DNA from: Treponema sp. UBA6852
Lineage (GTDB): Bacteria; Spirochaetota; Spirochaetia; Treponematales; Treponemataceae
Direction: 5' to 3'
Length of the DNA stretch: 64,000 bases
NCBI GenBank assembly: GCA_002449305.1
Contig: DKDI01000013.1
Span: 1 to 64,000, forward strand
The position numbers and the translations under genes were made by a program. The notes beneath the pieces were generated by a model. The model searched no databases, was not told the DNA's origin, and saw nothing but the letters and a program-made list of their open reading frames with translations. The first letter of the stretch is position 1. Every line of letters starts with the position of its first letter. Positions 1 through 8,201 of the stretch are shown in pieces.

Positions 1-47
1 CGACATAAAAATTTTATAATTAAAAACAAGGAATTTTTTGTTTATTC

Positions 48-119
48 TGTAGGGGCGAACTGTGTTCGCCCGTTGGATTTACCATAATTTCAGGCGGGCG
101 AACACAGTTCGCCCCTACA
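48..119. repeat. Long perfect inverted repeat (MITE/REP-like)
   Basis: Two 25-nt arms (48-72 and 95-119) are exact reverse complements around a 22-nt spacer. Each arm also contains its own small hairpin (GGGCGAAC, loop TGT, GTTCGCCC), so a cruciform or double hairpin could form. There is no T-run, so it is not a typical intrinsic terminator. The motif GGGCGAACACAGTTCGCCCC resembles intergenic repeats I associate with Ruminococcus-type Clostridia; that link is recollection, not a search. Nothing else is seen in positions 1-183. Confidence 0.8.
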
Positions 120-183
120 AACCAACATCATCAAATTTACGTTAATTAATGCCGGTTCAAAACGAATTTTCTTTTATTCTGTT

Positions 184-735
184 TTAAAACACAGTGAAAT
201 CACTTAAAGGATAATATCTTAAAATAACCTTTCCGACAACCTCATCAACCGGAACAAATCCGACCTGCCAGTGTCTGCTGTCCTTTGAATTCTGTCTGTT
301 GTCGCCCATGACGAAAATACAGTCATCAGGAACGGTAAGCGGATAATCATCATCTTCAAACGCACCTGTATTATTGACAGTTGCATTATTTATGTATGGT
401 TCATCAAGAACCTCACCGTCAACTGAAACAGTACCTGTTTCAAAATCTATATCAATAGTCTGACCTTCCGTGGCGATTACTCTTTTAACAATAGTCTTGT
501 CAAGTGATTTGCTGTTTACAATAACAATATCTCCGTCCTCAGGCTGATAGAAAAGATGGAAATATATAAGCTTCTCAGTATCCTGAAGTGTCGGAACCAT
601 TGAATGCCCGTCCACCTGAGCAATACCTATTATAAATATGAATACAAGTCTTAAAATGAATATCCAGTAAAGCAATGTTTCAACTGTTTCAAGGATATCA
701 GCAAGCAGAGTACTTTTTTTGCGTGTATCTTCCAT
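184..735 (-). CDS. lepB: Type I signal peptidase (copy 1)
   Basis: Membrane-anchored serine protease that removes signal peptides from exported proteins. The 183-residue protein has one N-terminal membrane segment (about residues 21-40), the catalytic serine in GHSMVPTL (S45), the general-base lysine in TIVKRVIATE (K84) and the family box MGDNRQNSKDSR near residues 142-153. Its length is typical of Gram-positive SipS-type enzymes. It starts 19 nt after the stop of a second signal peptidase gene, and a GAGG-type ribosome site precedes its ATG. Sequence style and the rplS-lepB-lepB order are Clostridia-like rather than spirochaetal. Confidence 0.93.
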   Translation of the reverse strand: MEDTRKKSTLLADILETVETLLYWIFILRLVFIFIIGIAQVDGHSMVPTLQDTEKLIYFHLFYQPEDGDIVIVNSKSLDKTIVKRVIATEGQTIDIDFETGTVSVDGEVLDEPYINNATVNNTGAFEDDDYPLTVPDDCIFVMGDNRQNSKDSRHWQVGFVPVDEVVGKVILRYYPLSDFTVF

Positions 736-754
736 TTTACCGCCTCATCTCTTT

Positions 755-1360
755 TTAATATACAAAGCCGAAATTATCGAAAGGAGAAATTCTGAGTATT
801 ACATGACCCATAACATCATCATTGCTTATAAGACCGACTTCCGGGTGACGGCTGTCCTTTGACCATAATCTGTTGTCGCCCATAACGAACATATAACCCT
901 CAGGAATGGTTATCGGATAATCGAAAGCACCTTCATTTCTTGTAGTAAGGTCGGCGATATAGCTTTCATAAATCTGAACTCCGTCAACGTACACTATGCC
1001 GAGGTCGAAATCGATATCAACAGTCTGACCCTCCATGGCAATAATTCTTTTGACTATGCGTTTTCCAAGGCCGGGAGCTTCTGTGACTTCTGTCTGTGAA
1101 TCATCAGTAAAAAGGTGTGAATTAACGCTGTTTATAATAATTATATCACCCTGTTCCGGTTTATACAGCAGATTTGAAACAATGAGCCTGTCATCTTCCT
1201 GGAGAGTCGGAACCATTGAAGTTCCTTCAACTGTAGCGATACGGAAAAGGAATGTAAATATAAGCAGCACGAGGAATACGGCATATATGACTGATTCTGC
1301 CATATCAGCCAAATCATCGAGGAAATTTTGTTTAGCAGTGCCATGTTTTTCAGAACTCAT
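755..1360 (-). CDS. lepB: Type I signal peptidase (copy 2)
   Basis: Second signal peptidase I, 201 residues, tandem with the downstream copy but clearly diverged. It has an N-terminal membrane helix (about residues 24-43), catalytic serine in GTSMVPTL (S48), lysine in RIVKRIIAME (K104) and the box MGDNRLWSKDSR. I choose the ATG at 1360 because a GGAG site lies about 8 nt upstream; an upstream in-frame TTG at 1363 is the alternative. Paralogous signal peptidases side by side after rplS are common in Clostridia. The two copies may differ in substrate preference, which the sequence cannot show. Confidence 0.92.
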   Translation of the reverse strand: MSSEKHGTAKQNFLDDLADMAESVIYAVFLVLLIFTFLFRIATVEGTSMVPTLQEDDRLIVSNLLYKPEQGDIIIINSVNSHLFTDDSQTEVTEAPGLGKRIVKRIIAMEGQTVDIDFDLGIVYVDGVQIYESYIADLTTRNEGAFDYPITIPEGYMFVMGDNRLWSKDSRHPEVGLISNDDVMGHVILRISPFDNFGFVY

Positions 1361-1389
1361 CAAATCATCTCCGTCATTTATCAGTATAG

Positions 1390-1414
1390 CAAAAAAGGGA
1401 CTTTGCGTCCCTTT
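1390..1414 (-). terminator. Intrinsic terminator after rplS
   Basis: Read on the minus strand, AAGGGAC and GTCCCTT pair around a 5-nt loop, followed by a run of T. It lies between the stop of rplS and the start of the signal peptidase genes, so the latter probably use read-through or their own promoter. Confidence 0.8.
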
Positions 1415-1464
1415 GTTCGCTGTTATGCGTTTTAAGACAAAAGAACAAGATGTCTTTCATCAGA

Positions 1465-1809
1465 CTAACGAATAGCTTCTTTAACCTTTGCAGCTTTACC
1501 AACTCTGTCACGGAGATAATAGAGTTTAGCTCTGCGAACTTTACCTGTTCTGATAGTTTCAACCTTGTCGATAACAGGTGAATGGAGTGGGAAAACTCTT
1601 TCGATTCCGCAGCCGTGAGCAACACGTCTTACAGTGAATGTTTCATTGATACCGCCATGTTTCTTTGCGATAACAGTGCCTTCAAAAATCTGAATACGGA
1701 ACTTGTCGCCTTCCTTGATTTTAACGTGAACCTTTACAGTATCACCGATATTAACTGAAGGAACATCTTTCTTCAAGCTGTCCTGACTGATAAGTTTAAG
1801 AGCGTCCAT
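1465..1809 (-). CDS. rplS: 50S ribosomal protein L19
   Basis: L19 sits at the 30S-50S interface of the ribosome. From the ATG at 1809 the protein has 114 residues, the usual family length, and shows conserved stretches such as [41 protein letters not shown] and the basic C-terminus [11 protein letters not shown]. The start is fixed by a strong AGGAGG site 7-8 nt upstream; a longer reading frame to 1845 has no such support. In Proteobacteria and many spirochaetes rplS follows trmD; here it stands with signal peptidases, as in many Firmicutes. It is probably a single-gene transcript ending at the terminator at 1390-1414. Confidence 0.95.
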   Translation of the reverse strand: MDALKLISQDSLKKDVPSVNIGDTVKVHVKIKEGDKFRIQIFEGTVIAKKHGGINETFTVRRVAHGCGIERVFPLHSPVIDKVETIRTGKVRRAKLYYLRDRVGKAAKVKEAIR

Positions 1810-1844
1810 TTTAAAAATCCTCCTTAAAAATTTCCGAACATTCA

Positions 1845-1918
1845 TGTATAAATTGTATACAGCGGACTGTCCGACTTAATGTCATTTACGGCATTAACTC
1901 TCACTGAATATAATTCAG
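1845..1918 (-). promoter_or_regulatory. Structured 5' leader of rplS (possible L19 autoregulatory leader)
   Basis: The region upstream of rplS contains two perfect hairpins: TGTATA/TATACA (1845-1850 with 1856-1861) and CTGAAT/ATTCAG (1904-1909 with 1913-1918), plus a small GGAC/GTCC stem between. L19 leaders that regulate rplS are known in Firmicutes. Assigning this one to that class is inference from position and secondary structure only. Confidence 0.35.
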
Positions 1919-1973
1919 CGGATTTCAAATGCTTTTATATAATAACATATTAAATAAAAAAATGCAATAGTTT

Positions 1974-2639
1974 TCAGGAAAAATCTTTTCCGTCACTGCA
2001 AATAATTCTTTCACGTTCAATTCTCACAGCATTTGAAGGAATATCAGCATATTTGCAGAAAACATCTGTTAAAAGAGTCGGATTATAATTTTTCTGAGTA
2101 CCTGCGGGAAGTCTTAACATAATTTCAAGATATTCATCTTTTGCTGACGAGTCAAGAACATTTATAACAGGTTTTATATCTGTTTCAATCATCTGTTTCT
2201 TTTTATTTCGTTTAAGTACAATAATTTTTTCCTGAGATACAAATTCAATAAATTTTTCCCTGAGATTTACAGGATTATCATTAAATATTTTTATTTTAAA
2301 ATCAGCGAATGCTATTTCAGTATGTTTGAGTTTCGGAGCTGAAACGCTGATTATTCTTATTCCGTCAGGGAGAACGCTGTTGAGGGAATTTTTTATCTGT
2401 TCATAAGGGATATCCTCCGTGAGAGTAAAATCCATTATCTCACAGCTGCTTTCAAATCCGAGTGACAGAGCAAGTGCAAACATCACATAGACATGAGGAT
2501 TGAACCCCTCTGTATACCATACAGGGAGCTTTGAGCGTCTGAAAGCTCTCTGCATACATCTGTTGAGGTCAAGATGTGATATATATACCGCACTGTCTTT
2601 TTTTTCAAATACAGCTCTTATATCATTCAAAGCATTCAC
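1974..2639 (-). CDS. DUF2344 / TIGR03936 radical SAM-linked protein
   Basis: A 218-221 residue protein of the family that is found next to, or fused with, TIGR03960 radical SAM proteins. The N-terminal signature (FEKKDSAVYISHLDLNRCMQ, then WYTEGFNPH and LALSLGFES) is clear. Its function is not established; association with tRNA or RNase G-type processing clusters is known from gene neighbourhoods. It overlaps the 3' end of the radical SAM gene by 17 nt, so translation is probably coupled. The start is uncertain: GTG at 2639 sits directly on the GGAGG site, while an in-frame TTG at 2630 has 8-nt spacing and may be the real start. Confidence 0.85.
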   Translation of the reverse strand: MNALNDIRAVFEKKDSAVYISHLDLNRCMQRAFRRSKLPVWYTEGFNPHVYVMFALALSLGFESSCEIMDFTLTEDIPYEQIKNSLNSVLPDGIRIISVSAPKLKHTEIAFADFKIKIFNDNPVNLREKFIEFVSQEKIIVLKRNKKKQMIETDIKPVINVLDSSAKDEYLEIMLRLPAGTQKNYNPTLLTDVFCKYADIPSNAVRIERERIICSDGKDFS

Positions 2640-4443
2640 CTCCGACAGCCTTGTTTACGCCGCAGCCGGCACATTTTATGCGGCAGTTGGGAGTAGTTTT
2701 CTGGTCATATACAGCTTTTTTATGTTCTCTTATAAAAAAGTTCTTTGATACAAGATAATCGAGATGTTCCCATGGCAGAATCTCATCATAATCTCTTTTT
2801 CTGTTTGCATAGAATGAAATATCAATACCTGTTTCCTCAAAAGCCTCAAGCCATAAATCGAATCTGAAAAACTCCTCCCAGCCATCGAATTTGCAGCCTT
2901 TTTTCCATGCTGTATAGATAGCTTTTCCGAGTTTTCTGTCACCTTTTGCGAGAACGGCTTCAAGTATGCTTACATCAGGATTATGCCAGCTTACCTTAAT
3001 TTTTCTGGTCTTTACGGAATCAATAAGAACTTTCTGTTTATGTTCTATCTGTTCACGGGTAGCCTGCGGTTCAAACTGGAAAGGAGTAAAAGGCTTCGGG
3101 ACGAATGTTGCAGTACTTATTGAAACCTGAACACCTTTTCCTTTCGGGCGGTTCGGAATGGTATAATAGAGGTCAACTACTTTCTGGGCAAGTTCAGCTA
3201 TTCCGGCAACGTCCTCATCTGTTTCAGTCGGGAGTCCGAGCATAAAATAAAGCTTTACATTTGTATAGCCGCCCTCAAAAGCGATACGGCAGGTTGACAT
3301 TACCTCATCTTCTGAAACATTTTTATTGATAACGTCACGCAGACGCTGAGTTCCGGCTTCCGGAGCAAATGTAAGACCGCTTTTTCTGATTTTCGAAAGC
3401 TTTTCAAGAATATCAAGTGAAAACGCATTCACTTTTAAGGATGGAAGCTGAAACGAAACATTAAAGCCTTTGTAGCGTTCATTTAAAATATCAAGAAGAC
3501 TTGAAACTTCAGGAAAATCCGCGCTGCTTAATGAATTAAGGCTGACTTCTCTGTAGCCTGCGTCAAAAACAAGATGGTCAATTTCTTCAATTATTAAGTT
3601 TTTGTTTTTTACACGCATAGGCCGATAATAAATTCCAGCATGGCAAAAACGACATCCGTTTGGACATCCGCGCATAATTTCAACAACGCCATGATCCTGC
3701 ACAGGCTTGCTGGATGGAAGCGGAAACCATCCGGGCACAGATGGAACAAGCCCAAAATCAGACTGCACTACTCTTCTTGCAACTTTTTTTTCAAGATGCT
3801 TTTTTTTAGTCCAAATAAAATTTTTTGATTCTATAAATTCAATCAGTTCTTTTCTTGACGCGCCGTTTTTTTTCAGTTTGGACAAATCTTCAACTAAGTT
3901 AAAAAGCGCAGGCTCGGCTTCGCCTATAAAAAACGCATCAAAAAAATCGCTGAAAGGAGCTGGATTTGTAACACCACAGCCGCCAGCAATAACGATTGGC
4001 TCATCTTCATTTCTTTCGCTTGCAAGAAGATGAACTTTTCCGGAATCAAGCATTGCCAAAACTTCCGTTATTCCAAGCTCGTATCCAATTGAAAAGCCAA
4101 TCATATCTGTTTTAAACAACGGAATTCCAGTTTCAATTGTGTAAAGCGGTACATTGCTTTCTTTTAAAAGATTTTCAAAATCAACATCAGGAGCAAAAAC
4201 ACGCTCGCATCTTACATCTGGAAGAAGATTCAGTCCATTATAAATAATTTTTACTGCAAGATTTGACATTGCAATTTCGTACAAATCAGGAAATGCAACT
4301 GCAAAATTAAAATATTCATCTGACCCGGAATGTGGCTTAACAGTGATTCCAAATTCTCCGCCAACATAACGCGATGGCGACTGAACAGTATTCAGCTTAG
4401 AACCAAAAATTTTCAGAGGATCAATTAAATCAGAAGTTTTCAT
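2623..4443 (-). CDS. TIGR03960-type B12-binding/radical SAM protein, possibly chimeric
   Basis: A 606-residue protein with an N-terminal cobalamin-binding-like region (about residues 20-230), the radical SAM cluster motif CPNGCRFC near residue 260 (three cysteines spaced C-x3-C-x2-C), a conserved LTFAPEAGTQRLRDV segment near residues 355-370, and a cysteine-rich C-terminus (NCRIKCAGCG). The reaction is unknown. The ATG overlaps the rodA stop by 4 nt. The N-terminal half resembles spirochaetal versions and neighbouring genes; the C-terminal half and everything downstream look Clostridia-like. The frame stays open, so the join falls in a conserved stretch, as expected of an assembly chimera or homologous exchange. 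Confidence 0.85.
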   Translation of the reverse strand: MKTSDLIDPLKIFGSKLNTVQSPSRYVGGEFGITVKPHSGSDEYFNFAVAFPDLYEIAMSNLAVKIIYNGLNLLPDVRCERVFAPDVDFENLLKESNVPLYTIETGIPLFKTDMIGFSIGYELGITEVLAMLDSGKVHLLASERNEDEPIVIAGGCGVTNPAPFSDFFDAFFIGEAEPALFNLVEDLSKLKKNGASRKELIEFIESKNFIWTKKKHLEKKVARRVVQSDFGLVPSVPGWFPLPSSKPVQDHGVVEIMRGCPNGCRFCHAGIYYRPMRVKNKNLIIEEIDHLVFDAGYREVSLNSLSSADFPEVSSLLDILNERYKGFNVSFQLPSLKVNAFSLDILEKLSKIRKSGLTFAPEAGTQRLRDVINKNVSEDEVMSTCRIAFEGGYTNVKLYFMLGLPTETDEDVAGIAELAQKVVDLYYTIPNRPKGKGVQVSISTATFVPKPFTPFQFEPQATREQIEHKQKVLIDSVKTRKIKVSWHNPDVSILEAVLAKGDRKLGKAIYTAWKKGCKFDGWEEFFRFDLWLEAFEETGIDISFYANRKRDYDEILPWEHLDYLVSKNFFIREHKKAVYDQKTTPNCRIKCAGCGVNKAVGGECFE

Positions 4444-5759
4444 AAAGTCGTTTTAAAATCAAGACGGCGGCTGTTAATGCTCATCAAAAGACCGATAGCA
4501 AGCATATTTGTAAGAAGAGCTGAACCGCCATAAGAAAGGAACGGAAGAGGAATTCCCGTGATTGGCATTATTCCCATAACCATTCCAACATTTACAATAA
4601 AATGAAAAAAGAACATACCAAGAATTCCTGAAGCAATGTAACAGCTATAGGAATTATTAGTCTGCCTTATTATGTGCGTAATTCGAAGCAAGATTGCAAA
4701 AAATGCGCAGAATAAAATAATTCCGCCTGAAAATCCCATTTCCTCTGAAAAAATGCTGAATATAAAGTCAGTACTTTGCTGAGGGAGAAAACGCAAATGG
4801 CTTTGAGATCCCTGCATAAATCCGCGGCCAAAAAGAGTTCCGGCGCCTATTGCGGTTTTGGACTGAATTATATTCCAGCCGGCTCCACGAGGGTCGCTGT
4901 TTGGATCTATAAAAACTATAAGCCTTGCAATTTGATAAGGTTTCAAAACTTTTCCGCAAGCCCAAGAACCAGCAATTGAACATGAAAAAATTCCAAAGAA
5001 ATACGTAATCCAGTAATAGTATTTTTTCTTAAAAAACATATTTCCCAAAATTCCAATTATACAGATTCCAAGAGAAGCTGAAAAAACAAGAATTCTAAGT
5101 TTTATATTTGAAAGAACATGAATAACAGGAACAGATTTCCGTAAAATTTCAGTTTCCCAAATTGGAAGAACCGCAAAAACAATGGTAAACATTCCTGTCA
5201 GAAAAACAATCATAAGATAGCGGACAGGAACATCAGCCATGAAGCACATAAAAAGAAAGATAGGAAGAAAAACACTTGCAGTTCCCAAGTCAGGCTGAAG
5301 AAGTATAAGTCCCATTGGAACCATCATAATGCAAATTGCAAGCGCAAAACGCTTCATCGGCTTTTCTGCAGACGACTTGTCAAGGAAACGCGCTAAAAAA
5401 AGTATAAATGCAATCTTCATAAGCTCGGAAGGCTGAATTCCCAAATCCCCAATTCCAAGCCAGCTTCTAGCTCCATTTACATATCTTCCAAAAAATCTTG
5501 TATATACAAGAATTGCCGCTATAAAAATAAAAAAGTAATGGGAATATCGTTCCAGTCTTCTGTAATCCAGCAAAGCCATTATGGTCATTACAGAAAATCC
5601 AATGCAAAACCAGATAATCTGCTTTATATATTCATTGGAAACAAGAACGCCTTCAGAATTTATTCCAGAAGAATATATAAACGCAATGCCGACAGTTATT
5701 AAAAACAGAACACACAAAAGAAGAATATAGTCAATTGAACTAAAAAATCTGATTTTCAT
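4440..5759 (-). CDS. rodA: Rod-shape determining SEDS glycosyltransferase RodA
   Basis: Polytopic SEDS protein that polymerises lipid II into glycan strands with its partner PBP2 in the elongation complex. The 439-residue protein shows around ten membrane segments, the family stretches GARSWLGIGDLGIQPSELMKI, LLQPDLGT, and the C-terminal GIPLPFLSYGGSALLTNM. A region between about residues 200 and 260 with extra hydrophobic segments makes it somewhat longer than enterobacterial RodA (about 370). Its ATG overlaps the mrdA stop by 4 nt and its stop overlaps the radical SAM start, indicating one transcript with mreBCD-mrdA. Confidence 0.93.
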   Translation of the reverse strand: MKIRFFSSIDYILLLCVLFLITVGIAFIYSSGINSEGVLVSNEYIKQIIWFCIGFSVMTIMALLDYRRLERYSHYFFIFIAAILVYTRFFGRYVNGARSWLGIGDLGIQPSELMKIAFILFLARFLDKSSAEKPMKRFALAICIMMVPMGLILLQPDLGTASVFLPIFLFMCFMADVPVRYLMIVFLTGMFTIVFAVLPIWETEILRKSVPVIHVLSNIKLRILVFSASLGICIIGILGNMFFKKKYYYWITYFFGIFSCSIAGSWACGKVLKPYQIARLIVFIDPNSDPRGAGWNIIQSKTAIGAGTLFGRGFMQGSQSHLRFLPQQSTDFIFSIFSEEMGFSGGIILFCAFFAILLRITHIIRQTNNSYSCYIASGILGMFFFHFIVNVGMVMGIMPITGIPLPFLSYGGSALLTNMLAIGLLMSINSRRLDFKTTL

Positions 5760-7669
5760 TCGCGTCTTCCTCCGGCTGCTCTTTGCCTGTTCAGTAAATA
5801 GCGGAATTTCAAAGCATCCACAGATTCTTCAAAAGTCTGATTATTGAAAATTCCCTGGATAATTATATTTGTAGCATAAGGCGCCCACCATTCCCAAGTG
5901 TTTACAGCTTCAACTAAAACTGCGACAACGACTTGCTCTTCAGGCGGAGCATCAAAAGGCGCATAGGCAACCATCCAAGAATGCCAGTGATTTTTTCCAA
6001 CACCATTAACTTCCGCAGTTCCAGTTTTTCCCGCAATCTGAACAGAAGTATTGTGCATAGGATAAACCGCTGTTCCATCTGTAATTGTGTACCTCAAATT
6101 CCTTTGAATTTCTTTCCAGATTTCAGGAGCTACAGTTGACTCACGCATTACTTCTGGGTTTATTTCTTGAACTGAATCATTTGAAGAATCACGAATTTCT
6201 TTGAGCAGATGCGGCCTATAAATTTTTCCACTGTTGCAAACCATCGCCATCATATTCGCAACATGAAGAGGCGTTGCAAGAGTATAGCCCTGCCCGATTG
6301 ACATATTCATTGTATCGCCACCAAGCCATTTTTCATGGTAACGGCGTTCTTTCCATTGCGGCGTAGGAACAAAACCATTGCTTTGAGCAGGCAAATCAAT
6401 TCCAAGGCTCTGACCGAATCCAAATTCCTTGGAATAACTTGCAATTCGCTCTACTCCAAGATGATCAGTTCCTATGACCCAGAAATAAACATCACAACTC
6501 TGGGCAAGCGCATTTTTTAAATCAAGCCAGCCATGACCAGGAAGCCCGATATGGCAACGGAAAACACGGTCTCCATAAGTAATTCTTCCTGGACATTCTA
6601 TCTTCTTTTCCGCAGGAAAAACTTTTTCCGAAAGAACCGCAGTGCTCATAATAATTTTAAAAGTTGAAGCCGGAGGATACTCTGCATTTACAACTCTATT
6701 CAGCATTGGCTTATTTTTGTCCGCAGCAAGTTTTGCATATTGGACAGAAGCGTCATCTTTTGAAAATATATTGGCATCAAAATACGGATATGAAACCATG
6801 GCAAGAATTTCCCCGGAAGCAGGCTTTAAAACAACCGCAGCCCCTACCCGCTCTCCAAGGGCTTTTTCTGCCAAAGTCTGAATTTCACTGTCAATTGTAA
6901 GAACAAGATTTTTTCCACTTACAGGCGGAACTACAACAGGATCTTCATTCAAGATTCTCCCGTGAACATCAACTGTGCGGCTTATGCTTCCTTCTTTTCC
7001 CTGAAGCAAACTGTCATACTGCCTTTCAATTCCAGTTTTTCCAACGATTGAATTTGAAGTGTAGCCTTTATTGTACATCAGCTTAAGTTCTTCATTTGTA
7101 ATATCGCCTACGTATCCCAAGACATGGCTCATAGAACCAGTTTCAGCATAATAGCGGACAGGCTTGTTTCTCCAGGAAACTCCAGGCAAATCAGTCAGAT
7201 TTTCGGCAATATTCGAAATAATTTCAAAGGGAACGTTCGTCTTTATTTCAATAGGCGAAAAGCTTCTTCTAAGCCGCTGCGGAATTTTTGCGTCAATATT
7301 CGATTTTGAAATTCCAAGAAATTTAGCAAGTTTCGTTGCAACAGTATCAAAATATCCCTGCGGAATTTCGCCTGGAATCAAATCAACAGCAAAAGAATCT
7401 GTATTAATAACCATCGGCAGTTTTGCTTTTCTGTCAAAAATTTCTCCACGCTGAGCCGCAATTGTTGTTATAGTTCTTGAAATTCGAACAGAGCGGGTTT
7501 GATACTGCGCACCTTCCAAAATCTGAAGACTAAAAAGTTTCAGCGCATAAACAGCAAAAAAAACAGAAATAATTCCAAGTAAAAATGAAACTTTATAATT
7601 TTTTTTAAGCGAGCCGCTTTTGTTTTTTGAATCTTCAAAAGCTGAATCAAAACGATTTTTTCCGCTCAT
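5756..7669 (-). CDS. mrdA: Penicillin-binding protein 2 (elongation transpeptidase)
   Basis: Class B PBP that cross-links peptidoglycan during elongation, partnered with RodA. The 637-residue protein has one N-terminal membrane helix (about residues 28-48), a dimerisation/pedestal domain (AAQRGEIFDRKAK onward), and the transpeptidase domain with the SxxK active site in PASTFKIIMS, the SxN motif SCD in LAQSCDVYFW, and KTGTAEV. The length matches PBP2. It overlaps mreD upstream and rodA downstream by 4 nt each. Note that the second motif reads S-C-D, the usual form in PBP2. Confidence 0.94.
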   Translation of the reverse strand: MSGKNRFDSAFEDSKNKSGSLKKNYKVSFLLGIISVFFAVYALKLFSLQILEGAQYQTRSVRISRTITTIAAQRGEIFDRKAKLPMVINTDSFAVDLIPGEIPQGYFDTVATKLAKFLGISKSNIDAKIPQRLRRSFSPIEIKTNVPFEIISNIAENLTDLPGVSWRNKPVRYYAETGSMSHVLGYVGDITNEELKLMYNKGYTSNSIVGKTGIERQYDSLLQGKEGSISRTVDVHGRILNEDPVVVPPVSGKNLVLTIDSEIQTLAEKALGERVGAAVVLKPASGEILAMVSYPYFDANIFSKDDASVQYAKLAADKNKPMLNRVVNAEYPPASTFKIIMSTAVLSEKVFPAEKKIECPGRITYGDRVFRCHIGLPGHGWLDLKNALAQSCDVYFWVIGTDHLGVERIASYSKEFGFGQSLGIDLPAQSNGFVPTPQWKERRYHEKWLGGDTMNMSIGQGYTLATPLHVANMMAMVCNSGKIYRPHLLKEIRDSSNDSVQEINPEVMRESTVAPEIWKEIQRNLRYTITDGTAVYPMHNTSVQIAGKTGTAEVNGVGKNHWHSWMVAYAPFDAPPEEQVVVAVLVEAVNTWEWWAPYATNIIIQGIFNNQTFEESVDALKFRYLLNRQRAAGGRRE

Positions 7670-8178
7670 TGAAAAATGTTCTCCGGTTTTAAAATAATGC
7701 TGTTTCTGAACAGCCTCAAAAATTTAAAAACAAAAGGACTTAGAAATCCATTCAATAAAATTTCAAATAAAAAACTGAAAGAAAAAATTTTATACGAAGC
7801 GACAATAAGAGGAAAAAAAACGGAAATGAGATAAATAAAAAGAACTTTCAATACCGTAGCACAAATTCCAAGAAAAAGCGGAACAAAAAATCCCTCTGTA
7901 TTCAAGGACTTGTTGAAAATTCCGCCCAAATATCCAAGCACAGATCTAAGAAGGCAGTTCAGTCCAAGCGGACATGCGCTCAAAAAGTCCAAGAACAAGC
8001 CGGAAACAAAACCTGTAGTTTCACCGATTAACTTTCCGTTATTTATAGAAAAAAACAAAACGCAAATCAAAGACAAGTCTGGCAAAGCCGGAAGAAAAAC
8101 AATATTCGAAAGAACTGCGGCTTCAAAAACAGAAACAAAAAGCAGAATGGCAGAACTTGAAAAAAAAGCTCGTAACAT
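7666..8178 (-). CDS. mreD: Rod shape-determining protein MreD
   Basis: Small integral membrane protein of the elongasome, 170 residues, with about five hydrophobic segments and no other motifs. The identification rests on size, topology and position between mreC and mrdA, plus the motif LDFLSACPLGLNCLL that fits the MreD signature. The ATG at 8178 is preceded by GGAG at good spacing; a TTG at 8193 gives a longer frame that lacks a ribosome site. Confidence 0.85.
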   Translation of the reverse strand: MLRAFFSSSAILLFVSVFEAAVLSNIVFLPALPDLSLICVLFFSINNGKLIGETTGFVSGLFLDFLSACPLGLNCLLRSVLGYLGGIFNKSLNTEGFFVPLFLGICATVLKVLFIYLISVFFPLIVASYKIFSFSFLFEILLNGFLSPFVFKFLRLFRNSIILKPENIFQ

Positions 8179-8201
8179 TTTTTCTCCAAACAATAAAAGC
8201 G

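Noticed and set aside
48..119. Intrinsic terminator of an upstream gene
   Set aside because: The inverted repeat has no T-run on either strand and its arms are nested palindromes, more like a repeat element.
1035..1475. Plus-strand reading frame opposite the signal peptidase and rplS region
   Set aside because: It is antisense to well-supported genes, has no ribosome site, and its composition follows the complementary coding frame. The same holds for the many other opposite-strand frames, for example 9147-9557, 32718-33212 and 53677-54183.
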